A stretch of 64,000 nucleotides of DNA, from positions 106,128 through 170,127 of the forward strand of contig JBLWUP010000007.1 of the NCBI GenBank assembly GCA_048268885.1, given 5' to 3'. Below the pieces are notes generated by a model. The model worked only from the letters and a program-made list of their open reading frames with translations, was not told where the DNA came from and did not search any database. This DNA is from Pelagibius sp048268885 (lineage in GTDB: Bacteria > Pseudomonadota > Alphaproteobacteria > Kiloniellales > Kiloniellaceae). A program made the translations under genes and the position numbers. This document shows, piece after piece, positions 1 to 8,098 of this stretch; positions within the stretch are counted from its first letter, which is position 1; each line of letters opens with the position of its first letter.

Positions 1-2
1 AT

Positions 3-338
3 TTCGGCGACACGCCGACGGATCTGCAGTCGATCGACTACTTCGATATCGAAAACAGGACCGACCAGGCGCTTACCCTTGAGATTACCTATGCCGACGC
101 CTCCATGGCGACGGAGCAGCTGACCCCTGTCGGCAATCACGACTGGGGCATCTTCAACTTCGGGAATCTCGGCCTGAACGTGACGAAGCTGGTCGCGGTA
201 TTCAACGGCTCTGGGGCCATCGACAATCTGCGTGGCCGCGACCGGACCGTCGTTTCCGTGAGCGAGCCGCAGACGGTCGCCATCTTCCTGACCGGCCTCC
301 TGGGCTTGGCGCTCTATCGCCGCCGGAAGCCGGCTTAA
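3..338 (+). CDS. PEP-CTERM sorting domain protein, C-terminal part (5' end outside window)
   Basis: The frame is open from the first base of the window, so the gene starts upstream and only its last 111 codons are seen; the internal ATG at 105 is probably not the start. The C-terminus has the tripartite sorting signal of exosortase substrates: a Ser-Glu-Pro motif (usually Pro-Glu-Pro) in VSEPQ, a hydrophobic segment (TVAIFLTGLLGLALY) and a basic tail RRRKPA. Such proteins are exported and processed by an EpsH/XrtA-type exosortase. The body of the visible part is not recognised. The next gene encodes a PrsT-like protein of the same system, which supports the call. The Ser in place of the first Pro is slightly atypical. 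Confidence 0.75.
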   Translation, partial: FGDTPTDLQSIDYFDIENRTDQALTLEITYADASMATEQLTPVGNHDWGIFNFGNLGLNVTKLVAVFNGSGAIDNLRGRDRTVVSVSEPQTVAIFLTGLLGLALYRRRKPA

Positions 339-543
339 GACGGCCGAAACACCGGGCCCTGGGCACCTCGATAGGGGCCAGGAATTGGGGCCGGCCGCCG
401 TTTCCCTGCTTTTCGCACCTGTTGGCGGGCAGCCGATGTCGCTGTCGGGCTGTTTGGTATGAATTCCGAAAGGCTTGCTGGCGTATAGCAGTATGGATCC
501 GCCCAATTCGGTGGCCCGCGCGGCCGGAGCCGAAGGTAGAGCT

Positions 544-3384
544 ATGAGCAAGTCAGCTATTCGAACTTTGTGCCACGCCGCAGCGGCCTTCGTGCTGCTG
601 AGCGGGCTGCTGGCCGCGCATGAGGCTGCGGCCAATGCCCCCTCTGCCAATGGCGGCGCCGCCGTTGCCGACTTCTACGAGGATGCGGCGGTTCGTTTTG
701 AGCAGGGCGACTATCAGGGGGCGATTGTCCAGCTCAAGAACGTTCTCCAGGAGCAGCCGGCGAACCTGGCCGCGCGCATTCTCATCGGCAAGGCCTACGT
801 CGAGATCGGTGACGGTGGGGCGGCGGAGAAGGAGTTGAAGATCGCGCTGCGAGGCGGTGGCGACGATGCGTTGATTGTGGTGCCCTTGGGGCAATCGCTG
901 CTGATGCAGGAGAAATACGCCGAGCTGCTGGAGCAGGTGCGCGCGGATCGGAGCGATCCCGAGATCGAGGCCAGAGTCCATATGATGCGCGGCAAAGCCC
1001 AGGTGGCTCTGCGCGACCTCGATGCCGCGGAAAGCGAATATGGTGCGGCAAGAGACCTGCAGCCGGACAGCGCCAATGCCATTCTGGGACTTGCCGAGGT
1101 GGCGATCTACCGGCGTGACGTCTCTGCCGCCGAAGGTCTCGTCGCGGAAGCGCTGGCACGCGCGCCCGAAAGCGCCGCCGCCTGGGCCTTGGATGGCGAC
1201 TTGAAGCGGGGCCGAGGCGATCTGCCGGGTGCCGTGGGGAGCTATGACAAGTCGCTGTCTATTCAGTCTGTTCAGATCGACACACGCCGGAGCCGGGCGG
1301 CCGTCTTGATCGACTTGAACAGAGTTGTCGAAGCCCAGGCAGACGTCGACTTTCTGCTGGACCTCCTGCCCGAAGACCCCCGTTCGATCTACCTGAATGC
1401 CCTGATCATGGGGCGAAACGGGGACAATGAAGGGGCCGCCACCGAGTTGCGGCGCGCCGACGCCATCATCCGCAACTACGACGTGACCTTTGCCCGTGAA
1501 CACCTGCCAACCGTCCTCATTGGCGGCGTGATCAATTTCCTCCTCGGCGAGAGCGACGTCGCTCTCGTCTATCTCGACCGCTATCTGCAGAGCGAGCCTC
1601 AGCACATCGGGGCACGGCGCATGATGGCGACACTCTATTCCCGGCGGGGCGCCGATGAGCGGGCCGTGCGCGTGCTGCGGCCCGTTGTCGGGCCCGGCAC
1701 GCGAGATTCCCGTCTGCTGGCGCAGTTCGGCACAGCGTTGATGCGCAGCGGCGAACATGCCAAGGCCGCCAAGGTTTTCGAGCAGGCCATCGAACTGGCG
1801 CCCGATCTGGCGCAACTCCGCACCCGGCTGGCTTTGAATCAGATCGCCGCCGGCGACAACGCCCAGGCGATTACCGGTCTGCAGGCGGCCTTGGACCGTC
1901 AAGCAGACACGATGGAGCATGCGGTTATCCTGGGGCTGATGCATCTGCGCCGGCGCGACTATGACCAGGCGTTGACCATCGCCGAGGACCTGCAGAGCCG
2001 GCACCCGGAGAACCCTTTTGGCGCCAACCTGGCGGGCGCCGCGCTGTGGGCCAAAGGGGAGGAGGACGCTGCCCGCGACAGCTTCGAGGCCGCCGTGGCG
2101 CTCGACGCCGACTACGCGCCGGCCCATGTCAATCTCGCCAAGCTCGACATCCGCAGCGGCCAACTCGACGCGGCCGAACAGCGGCTGCTTCCTCTGGTCG
2201 AGCGCGGGCTCGGTGGTAACGAGCCTTTGGTGGCGCTCGCCAGCATCGCCGAACGCCGCGGGGACTTCGCCGCGGCCATCGGCTGGATGGAGCGGGTCCG
2301 TCAGGAGCCTGGAGAGGGGCTGCAGACGCAGATTCAACTGATCGATTTGCACGTTCTGGCTGGGAATCACCAGCAGGCGCTGCTCCTGGCCCGCAAACTG
2401 GAGGCGGCCAAGCCGGATGAGCTTTCAGTTGTCGAGGCGGTCGGCCGCGCGGCGGTCGCTGCCGGCGACAGGGAGATGGCTGTCATCAAGTTCCGTCGCA
2501 TGGCTGAATTGGCGTGGAAGTCACCGATGGAGCTGAACCGGATCGCGTCACTGCAGCGCAGAGCGGGAGACAGCAAGGGAGCCTACACGACCTTGTGGCG
2601 CGCGGTCTCGGTTGAGCCGACCTACCTGCCGGCGCAGGCCAGCATCATTCGTTACGAGGCAAACCTGGGTCAGTTCGAGAAGGCTCTGGCGCGCGCCGAG
2701 AAGGTCCGTGACATGTTCCCCGACCTGGCGACCGGTGATCTTCTGGCTGGCGACGTCCTGATGCAGGCCAAGCGCTATGCGGAAGCCGCGGTGGCCTACG
2801 AGCGTGGCCTGACAAAGCAGGAAGACGGCGTACTGTTGCTTCGGATCTATCTGGCGCGGCGCGAAGCGGGCGAGGGGGATGCCCTGCTGACGATGTTGCA
2901 GGATTGGCTGGTCGGGCATCCGAACGACGTCATGGTGAAGCGTACGCTGGCTAGCGAACACGCGCGCCTCGGTCAACGGGATGAAGCCGTGCGTCTGAAC
3001 GAAGAGCTGCTGAAGGACCTGCCCAACGATCCAATGGTGCTGAACAATCTCGCCTGGCTCTACCAGGACGCCGGCAATCCGACTGCGCGCGAATATGCCG
3101 AGCGGGCCTACGCACTGGCGCCCAACCAAGTCCGGACGATCGACACGCTGGGATGGATCCTGGTGCAGGAGGGGGAGGTCAGCCGAGGGCTGCGGCTGCT
3201 GCGGGACGCGCAGGCGAGAGCCTCCGACGACGCCAGCATCAATTTCCATGTCGCCTTTGCCCTCAGCGAACTCGGCCGCACGGAGGACGCAAAAGCGCAG
3301 CTCGAAGCCTTGCTGAGCAGCGGGCCGGAGGCACCGGTGGCTGCCGAGGCCGCCGCTCTGCTGAGGAAGCTGTCAGACGGCTAG
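544..3384 (+). CDS. prsT: XrtA/PEP-CTERM system TPR-repeat protein (PrsT-like)
   Basis: A 946-residue protein built almost entirely of tetratricopeptide repeats, starting near residue 45 (YEDAAVRFEQGDYQGAIVQL) and running to the C-terminus. Length and repeat phrasing match PrsT, the TPR protein encoded with exosortase/PEP-CTERM exopolysaccharide systems. The frame opens at 475, but I place the start at 544: that ATG is followed directly by a signal peptide (basic start, hydrophobic AAAAFVLLSGLLAA, cleavage after AANA). No lipobox Cys is visible after the hydrophobic core, so unlike many PrsT proteins it may not be a lipoprotein. Its exact role is unknown; it is thought to be periplasmic and to act in export or assembly of envelope polymers. 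Confidence 0.75.
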   Translation: MSKSAIRTLCHAAAAFVLLSGLLAAHEAAANAPSANGGAAVADFYEDAAVRFEQGDYQGAIVQLKNVLQEQPANLAARILIGKAYVEIGDGGAAEKELKIALRGGGDDALIVVPLGQSLLMQEKYAELLEQVRADRSDPEIEARVHMMRGKAQVALRDLDAAESEYGAARDLQPDSANAILGLAEVAIYRRDVSAAEGLVAEALARAPESAAAWALDGDLKRGRGDLPGAVGSYDKSLSIQSVQIDTRRSRAAVLIDLNRVVEAQADVDFLLDLLPEDPRSIYLNALIMGRNGDNEGAATELRRADAIIRNYDVTFAREHLPTVLIGGVINFLLGESDVALVYLDRYLQSEPQHIGARRMMATLYSRRGADERAVRVLRPVVGPGTRDSRLLAQFGTALMRSGEHAKAAKVFEQAIELAPDLAQLRTRLALNQIAAGDNAQAITGLQAALDRQADTMEHAVILGLMHLRRRDYDQALTIAEDLQSRHPENPFGANLAGAALWAKGEEDAARDSFEAAVALDADYAPAHVNLAKLDIRSGQLDAAEQRLLPLVERGLGGNEPLVALASIAERRGDFAAAIGWMERVRQEPGEGLQTQIQLIDLHVLAGNHQQALLLARKLEAAKPDELSVVEAVGRAAVAAGDREMAVIKFRRMAELAWKSPMELNRIASLQRRAGDSKGAYTTLWRAVSVEPTYLPAQASIIRYEANLGQFEKALARAEKVRDMFPDLATGDLLAGDVLMQAKRYAEAAVAYERGLTKQEDGVLLLRIYLARREAGEGDALLTMLQDWLVGHPNDVMVKRTLASEHARLGQRDEAVRLNEELLKDLPNDPMVLNNLAWLYQDAGNPTAREYAERAYALAPNQVRTIDTLGWILVQEGEVSRGLRLLRDAQARASDDASINFHVAFALSELGRTEDAKAQLEALLSSGPEAPVAAEAAALLRKLSDG

Positions 3385-3588
3385 GCGCCGCCGCGGCGGG
3401 CCTGGCGGCCGAGCCGGTGGGGGTAGCCGAAGGTGAGGCGGGAAGGCTGCGGGAGCCGAGCGGAGGCCGTTGGGGCCGCTTGGCGTCCAGGATCTTTCGC
3501 TATTCTGCACTTTATCTGCGGGGGCTGCACTTTAGGCTTGCGCAACCCCCTGGCAAAACGTTAGGAAATCAGCCGCTTTTCCCGGCGA

Positions 3589-3681
3589 GGACAGGTGGCC
3601 GAGTGGCTGAAGGCGCTCCCCTGCTAAGGGAGTATGTGGTTAATAGCCGCATCGAGGGTTCGAATCCCTCCCTGTCCGCCA
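3589..3681 (+). tRNA. tRNA-Ser(GCT)
   Basis: Acceptor strands GGACAGG (3589-3595) and CCTGTCC (3671-3677) pair fully, followed by discriminator G and an encoded CCA (3679-3681). The anticodon stem CTCCC/GGGAG encloses loop CTGCTAA with anticodon GCT at 3623-3625, reading AGC/AGU. A long variable arm between the anticodon and T arms is class II, as expected for serine. The T loop GTTCGAATC is canonical. Confidence 0.97.
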
Positions 3682-3850
3682 CTCCGGCACCCCCAAGCAA
3701 CGATATCCCCTATCTTTCCGCGCGCTGACTTACGGGCCAGCGCGTTGATATTGCGTGTCTTCAGGGCGGGCGCCCCCGCGAGGCAAACCCATTCCTCGAA
3801 GGCTGGAGCCGCCGCCCGACCCGCCGCCGGCGGTCGGAGAAGGCCGCCCG

Positions 3851-3865
3851 TTAACGCCTGGTTAA
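3851..3865. promoter_or_regulatory. Putative CtrA binding site (perfect TTAA-N7-TTAA)
   Basis: TTAA at 3851-3854, seven bases, TTAA at 3862-3865: an exact match to the CtrA box of alphaproteobacteria. It lies in non-coding, AT-enriched DNA about 325 bases before the M23 peptidase start. The match is seen; CtrA binding is inferred. Confidence 0.5.
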
Positions 3866-3962
3866 TGCTGTTACTTCTTGATGACACTGCAGTTTTGGGC
3901 CGGGTTCATGATGTCTTAGTAAACGGCCTTCATACTTGCTTCAGGAATGCGGTGTGGATACG

Positions 3963-3977
3963 TTAGCGGCGTCTTAA
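3963..3977. promoter_or_regulatory. Putative second CtrA site (TTAG-N7-TTAACC)
   Basis: TTAG at 3963-3966 and TTAA at 3974-3977, the latter extended to TTAACC as in strong CtrA half-sites, with one mismatch in the first half. It lies 213 bases before the M23 peptidase start and 98 bases after the perfect box. Confidence 0.4.
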
Positions 3978-4189
3978 CCAAGCGGTTTCAATCAAGAATT
4001 TCGGCCTCTTTGACAGCCGGATCTGGGGGAACCTCTCGAAGGCACTGACCGGCGCTATTCGCTATCGCCCTGATTTGATTTGGGAAACGAATAGGCGAGC
4101 GCGCCGGCTCCGTGATTGTGGCGTTCTCGCCGTGGCGAAGCTCGGCGAGTGATCGCCTCATTCGCGCGAGAGGGAGGACGTGCCACGAC

Positions 4190-5794
4190 ATGTGGATGGG
4201 CGTGAAGGCCAGGGTCTCTGACCTTCTGGAACAGGTATTCGTACCGCGCGAGATGATCTTGCGCGCGAATGACCGGGTGACGGTTATTCGCCTGCCTGTC
4301 CGCACCCAAAAGCTGGCTATCCTTGCTGTCGTTATCCTTCTCGGCTGGTTGCTTATCGCCAGTGGGACCCTTGTGGTCCAGGAACTGGTGATCGCCGGGA
4401 AGAATGAGAAAATCGAAGAGCATAAGCTGGCCTATTTCGAACTCCTCAGCGAGGTCAGCGAATACCACCAGCAGTTTGCGCAGATCACCCAGAACCTAGA
4501 GAGCAACCAGGCTTTCCTGCTTTCCATGCTGGAAAGCGGCGCCGAAGCCGAGGCGGACATCGCCGCCATTGAACAGCGCCTCAAGGACAGCAAGACCGAG
4601 GAGAACCGGGTTGCGGTCGCCAGCGGCGGCCTGCGCGACAAGCTCCAGCGTTTCGAAAACGACCTGCACGAAATCGTCGGCCGTAATCTCGAACTCCGGG
4701 CCAAGGTCGAGACGATGCGCGAGGTCCTGTCGCACAGCGAAGCCGAAAAGGCGCAGGTGGCCGAAGCGCGGGAGATGCTGGGGCGGCGCCTGCAGGAAGT
4801 CGAAACCGCGCTGGCCAGCGTCACCGATGAAAAGCGCCAGCTCAGCCTGACCGTCGCCGAGTTGCGTGCCGATATCGCGTCCTCCCGTGAGGAGCTGACG
4901 GCGGCCCGGTCGATCCAGAACGACCTGAAAGGCGAGATCGAAGTTCTTGGCGGGCAGCTGATCGACGGCGGCAAGCGCCGGGATGGGCTGGAGCGCCAGA
5001 TCGCCGGCCTGCAGGAGTCGTTGGACAACGCCATTCATCGCGGCGACGGCCTGCAAGGGGATCGCGAAGACCTGCGCAGCGAGGTCGCCGATCTGCGACA
5101 GCGCATGGTGGATATGCGCCAGGCCCAGCACAATATCGTGCAGAGACTGCGCGACCGCACTGAAACAAGCGTCGACACCATCGAGCGCACGGTGGCGATG
5201 ACCGGCCTGAAGCTGGATGAGCTTCTGGCCTCCATCGGGGATGTCGGCAACTCCCAGGGCGGCCCCTTCGTCGCCGGAGACTATACCGGCGATTTTGACG
5301 GTGACGCGGAACTCGAGATTGCTTTGTCGCTTCTGGACCTGAGGCTCAGCCGCTGGTCGGCGTTGCAGCGCGTGATGCGGACGCTGCCGCTGAGCGTACC
5401 GCTGGAGCAATACCAGCTGAGCAGCGGCTTCGGCACGCGGGTTGATCCCGTCAACGGGCGCAAAGCGACGCACCGGGGCCTCGATTTCCGCGCGGCGATG
5501 AAGGCCCCTGTCTACGCCACCGCGCCCGGCCGGGTGACGCGCGCGGGGTGGAGCGGCCCCTATGGCCGAATGATCGAAATCGACCACGGGCATGGTGTTC
5601 GCACCCGCTACGCTCACCTAAAAAAGATTCTTGTCAAAACCGGACAGTCAGTTGCTAATCGAGAGAAGATCGGACTTGTCGGCTCTTCCGGCCGCAGCAC
5701 CGGTCCACACCTTCACTATGAAGTGCGCTACAAGGGCGTTCCGCTAAACCCCAAGAAGTTCCTCACGGCAGGTAAGCATGTTTTCAAAGACTAA
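4190..5794 (+). CDS. M23 (LytM-type) murein endopeptidase with coiled coil, membrane-anchored
   Basis: A 534-residue protein: short cytoplasmic N-terminus, one membrane segment (about residues 42-64, LAILAVVILLGWLLIASG), a long Glu/Ala/Arg-rich coiled coil (about 70-330) and a C-terminal M23 domain. The zinc ligands are present: His428/Asp432 in HRGLD and His509 in PHLHYE, plus the YAHL histidine, so it should be an active peptidoglycan endopeptidase in the periplasm. The frame opens at 4112, but the ATG at 4190 is preceded by AGGGAGG and removes an uncharacteristic leader. The 3' end overlaps the bactofilin gene by 17 bases. This pairing is known from LmdC/BacA-type modules, where the bactofilin polymer positions the hydrolase. 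Confidence 0.88.
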   Translation: MWMGVKARVSDLLEQVFVPREMILRANDRVTVIRLPVRTQKLAILAVVILLGWLLIASGTLVVQELVIAGKNEKIEEHKLAYFELLSEVSEYHQQFAQITQNLESNQAFLLSMLESGAEAEADIAAIEQRLKDSKTEENRVAVASGGLRDKLQRFENDLHEIVGRNLELRAKVETMREVLSHSEAEKAQVAEAREMLGRRLQEVETALASVTDEKRQLSLTVAELRADIASSREELTAARSIQNDLKGEIEVLGGQLIDGGKRRDGLERQIAGLQESLDNAIHRGDGLQGDREDLRSEVADLRQRMVDMRQAQHNIVQRLRDRTETSVDTIERTVAMTGLKLDELLASIGDVGNSQGGPFVAGDYTGDFDGDAELEIALSLLDLRLSRWSALQRVMRTLPLSVPLEQYQLSSGFGTRVDPVNGRKATHRGLDFRAAMKAPVYATAPGRVTRAGWSGPYGRMIEIDHGHGVRTRYAHLKKILVKTGQSVANREKIGLVGSSGRSTGPHLHYEVRYKGVPLNPKKFLTAGKHVFKD

Positions 5795-6281
5795 AGACAG
5801 CACCAGCACTCCTGAGCCGACGACTTCGAGCTCTTCGGAGTCCAAGCGAAGCACCGCTCAAAGCGGGGTACCTTCGATCATCAGCGCGGACCTTCGTATC
5901 ACCGGCAACTTGAAGAGTGACGGCGATATCCAGGTCGATGGGCATGTCGAAGGCGACATCGACAGTGCCACCCTCACGGTGGGCGAAGGCGCCCATGTGA
6001 AGGGGCACATCAGCTGCGAGACCGTACGCATCTGCGGCACCATTGACGGTGCGGTAAAGGCGAAGTCGGTGGTGATGGCAAAGACCGCTCGAGTGATCGG
6101 CGACATCATCCACGACAGCCTGGCGATCGAAGCGGGCGCCTTCATTGAAGGCAACATCAAGCGCCTGGAAGGCGCCGGCCGGGCTTCGAGCGTGTCGAGC
6201 AGCGGTGCTTCCGCTTCCTCGACCAGCGGCAGCTCCAGCGGTGGTTCCACTACCGCTGCGGCGAAGCCGGTGGCCAGCTGA
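5778..6281 (+). CDS. bacA: Bactofilin (polymer-forming cytoskeletal protein)
   Basis: A 167-residue protein with a central bactofilin domain (about 35-130) of short repeated beta-helix turns rich in Gly, Val and Ile (for example GNLKSDGDIQVDGHVEGDID). It is flanked by Ser/Thr-rich, low-complexity tails at both ends, as usual for the family. Bactofilins self-assemble without nucleotide into filaments on the inner face of the membrane and recruit cell-wall enzymes. The start lies inside the M23 peptidase gene (17-base overlap), suggesting translational coupling and a joint role in local wall growth, stalk formation or cell curvature. The family call is secure; the symbol follows general usage only. 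Confidence 0.92.
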   Translation: MFSKTKDSTSTPEPTTSSSSESKRSTAQSGVPSIISADLRITGNLKSDGDIQVDGHVEGDIDSATLTVGEGAHVKGHISCETVRICGTIDGAVKAKSVVMAKTARVIGDIIHDSLAIEAGAFIEGNIKRLEGAGRASSVSSSGASASSTSGSSSGGSTTAAAKPVAS

Positions 6282-6294
6282 GCCTGAGGTCGGC

Positions 6295-7314
6295 CTAGCC
6301 GTCCTCGGCGAGGACGGCGCGATAGAGTTCGGCATCGACGTTGCCGCCGGAAAGGGTAAGCCCTGTTACCCGGTCGGCGACGTCGATTTTGCCTGCCAGG
6401 ACGGCGGCGAGGCAGACCGCGCCGCCCGGCTCCACCACCAGCTTCAGCGTGCGAAACGCATAGCGCATCGCCGTCTTGACCTCGGCATCGCTGACCGTGA
6501 GGCCGCCGGCCACTCTCTGCCGATTGATGGCGAAGGTGATATCGCCGGGTTGCGGCGACAGCAGGGCGTCGCAGATCGACCCTCGGGCTTCGCCGTGAGG
6601 GACCGGATGGCCGGCCTGCAGCGACAGCTTGGTGTCGTCGTAGTCCTCCGGCTCGACGGTGTAGAGCCGGGTTTGCGGTGACAGGGCCTCAAGCGCGAGG
6701 GCAGATCCCGCGGTGAGACCACCACCGCCACAGCACACGAGCAGGGCGTCCAAAGCCATTCCACGGTCCTTGGCTTCCTCGCAGATTTCCACGCCGCAGG
6801 TGCCTTGTCCGGCAATGACGCCCGGATCGTCATAGGGCTTCACGAGGGTCGCTTTCCGTTCGGCGGCGATCGCGGCTCCGATTTCTTCCCGGGCTTCCTT
6901 GTAACGATCGTAGAACACCACCTCGGCGCCGTAGCCCCGGGTGTTCTCGACTTTGATCGCCGGCGCGTCGGCCGGCATGACGATGACGGCCGGCAAGCCC
7001 AGAAGCGCGGCCGCGGCGGCGACGCCTTGGGCATGATTGCCGGAAGAATAGGCAACAACGCCACCCGCTCTATCCTGTTCCGGAATCTGGCTGATCCTGT
7101 TGAAGGCGCCGCGAAACTTGAAGGAGCCGGTGCGCTGAAGCGTTTCCGCTTTGAGCAAGATCCTGCCGCCGACGTGGTCGTTCAGGGCGGGAGATTCGAT
7201 CAGCGGGGTCCTGACGGCGAGGCCGTGCAGCCGTTTCACGGCGGCCTGGACATCCGCGTAGCTCGGCAGCGGCACTTTGGAATCGGCCTCGGTGGAATGC
7301 ATCATTTGGGTCAC
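6295..7314 (-). CDS. Threonine/serine dehydratase-like PLP enzyme (no ACT domain)
   Basis: A fold-type II PLP enzyme of 339 residues, with the Schiff-base lysine K66 in GSFKFRGA, the SSGNHAQG loop and the glycine-rich phosphate-binding CCGGGGL. It lacks a C-terminal regulatory domain, so it resembles catabolic threonine ammonia-lyase, serine racemase or hydroxyaspartate ammonia-lyase rather than biosynthetic IlvA (a separate IlvA lies at 38326-39552). I chose the GTG at 7314 because AAGGA lies nine bases upstream; the ATGs at 7305 and 7302 have no well-spaced site. It is 16 bases downstream of the dehalogenase gene and probably co-transcribed. The exact substrate cannot be read from sequence. 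Confidence 0.82.
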   Translation of the reverse strand: MTQMMHSTEADSKVPLPSYADVQAAVKRLHGLAVRTPLIESPALNDHVGGRILLKAETLQRTGSFKFRGAFNRISQIPEQDRAGGVVAYSSGNHAQGVAAAAALLGLPAVIVMPADAPAIKVENTRGYGAEVVFYDRYKEAREEIGAAIAAERKATLVKPYDDPGVIAGQGTCGVEICEEAKDRGMALDALLVCCGGGGLTAGSALALEALSPQTRLYTVEPEDYDDTKLSLQAGHPVPHGEARGSICDALLSPQPGDITFAINRQRVAGGLTVSDAEVKTAMRYAFRTLKLVVEPGGAVCLAAVLAGKIDVADRVTGLTLSGGNVDAELYRAVLAEDG

Positions 7315-7330
7315 AGTTGCAGATCCTTGT

Positions 7331-8032
7331 TCAGGCCGGAAGGCCGAGGAGGGGCGGCAGGTCGTCGAGGCGGTGAATGGTCGTGGCAAGCTCGCCAGGG
7401 AGGCGGTCAACCTCGCGATTGAAACGGTTGATCCAGGCGACCTTGAAACCAAAGTGGGCGGCGCCCTTCGCGTCCCAGCAGTTGCTGGATAGAAAACACA
7501 CTTCGTGCTTTTCGACATTCAGCCGGTCGAGCGTCAGCTGATAGACACGGGAGTCGGGCTTATAGATGCCGACCTCTTCGACGGAAAGGTTCGCGTCGAG
7601 CAAGCCGGACAGACCCGCCGAGCGAACGGCCGCCTCAAGCATCTTCGGACTGCCGTTGGAGAGAATGGCCGTCTGCAGGCCGTTCTTCTTCAACACCTCG
7701 AGGGAGGGCTTGACCTCTTCATAGGCGTCCAGGGAAAGGTAGAGATCCATCAGCTTGTCGTGCAGCGTCTTGTTATCGACACCGGTCGCGGTCAGTGCGA
7801 AGTCGAGCCCTTCGGACGTCACCTGCCAAAAATCCACGTGAGCGCCCATGAGGCTACGCAGCCAAGTATATTCGAGCTGCTTTTGCCGCCAAAGTTCGGA
7901 GACTGCGGCGGCTTTCTCGCCCAGTTCCTGCCCACCCTTGCGGACGGCTGAGTGGACGTCGAGAAGCGTTCCATAGGCATCGAAAACGCAAGCTTTGACG
8001 GAGGCGAACTGCGGTAGCCGATCGGCGGGCAT
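7331..8032 (-). CDS. Haloacid dehalogenase, type II
   Basis: A HAD-superfamily hydrolase of 233 residues. The nucleophile Asp18 sits in VFDAYGTLLD, followed by the SNG motif (motif II), KPD (motif III lysine) and SSNCWDAKGA, the last being the signature of L-2-haloacid dehalogenases. The family replaces the halogen of short 2-haloalkanoic acids by hydroxide through an aspartyl ester. It is the first gene of a likely two-gene operon with the PLP dehydratase. Related HAD enzymes with other small-acid substrates cannot be excluded. Confidence 0.85.
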   Translation of the reverse strand: MPADRLPQFASVKACVFDAYGTLLDVHSAVRKGGQELGEKAAAVSELWRQKQLEYTWLRSLMGAHVDFWQVTSEGLDFALTATGVDNKTLHDKLMDLYLSLDAYEEVKPSLEVLKKNGLQTAILSNGSPKMLEAAVRSAGLSGLLDANLSVEEVGIYKPDSRVYQLTLDRLNVEKHEVCFLSSNCWDAKGAAHFGFKVAWINRFNREVDRLPGELATTIHRLDDLPPLLGLPA

Positions 8033-8098
8033 TGTGTAGCTTCCCTACATTTCCAAATGGCCGTGACCGCACGTTCCGGCGGTTCGACGTTTCTATGA

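Larger units (their letters stand above)
3682..4189. other. 508-base gap between tRNA-Ser and the M23/bactofilin operon
   Basis: No convincing gene is present; short open frames here have no recognisable protein signature. The second half is clearly more AT-rich than its surroundings and holds two CtrA-type boxes (3851-3865 and 3963-3977), so it probably carries the promoter region of the downstream envelope operon. Confidence 0.6.

Noticed and set aside
338..544. Sigma-54 promoter before prsT
   Set aside because: Several GG and GC dinucleotides occur, but none with the required ten-base spacing and flanking consensus (TGGCAC/TTGC).
3153..3728. 191-codon frame running through the tRNA-Ser gene
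   Set aside because: It overlaps the end of prsT in another frame and the tRNA itself; no protein signature.
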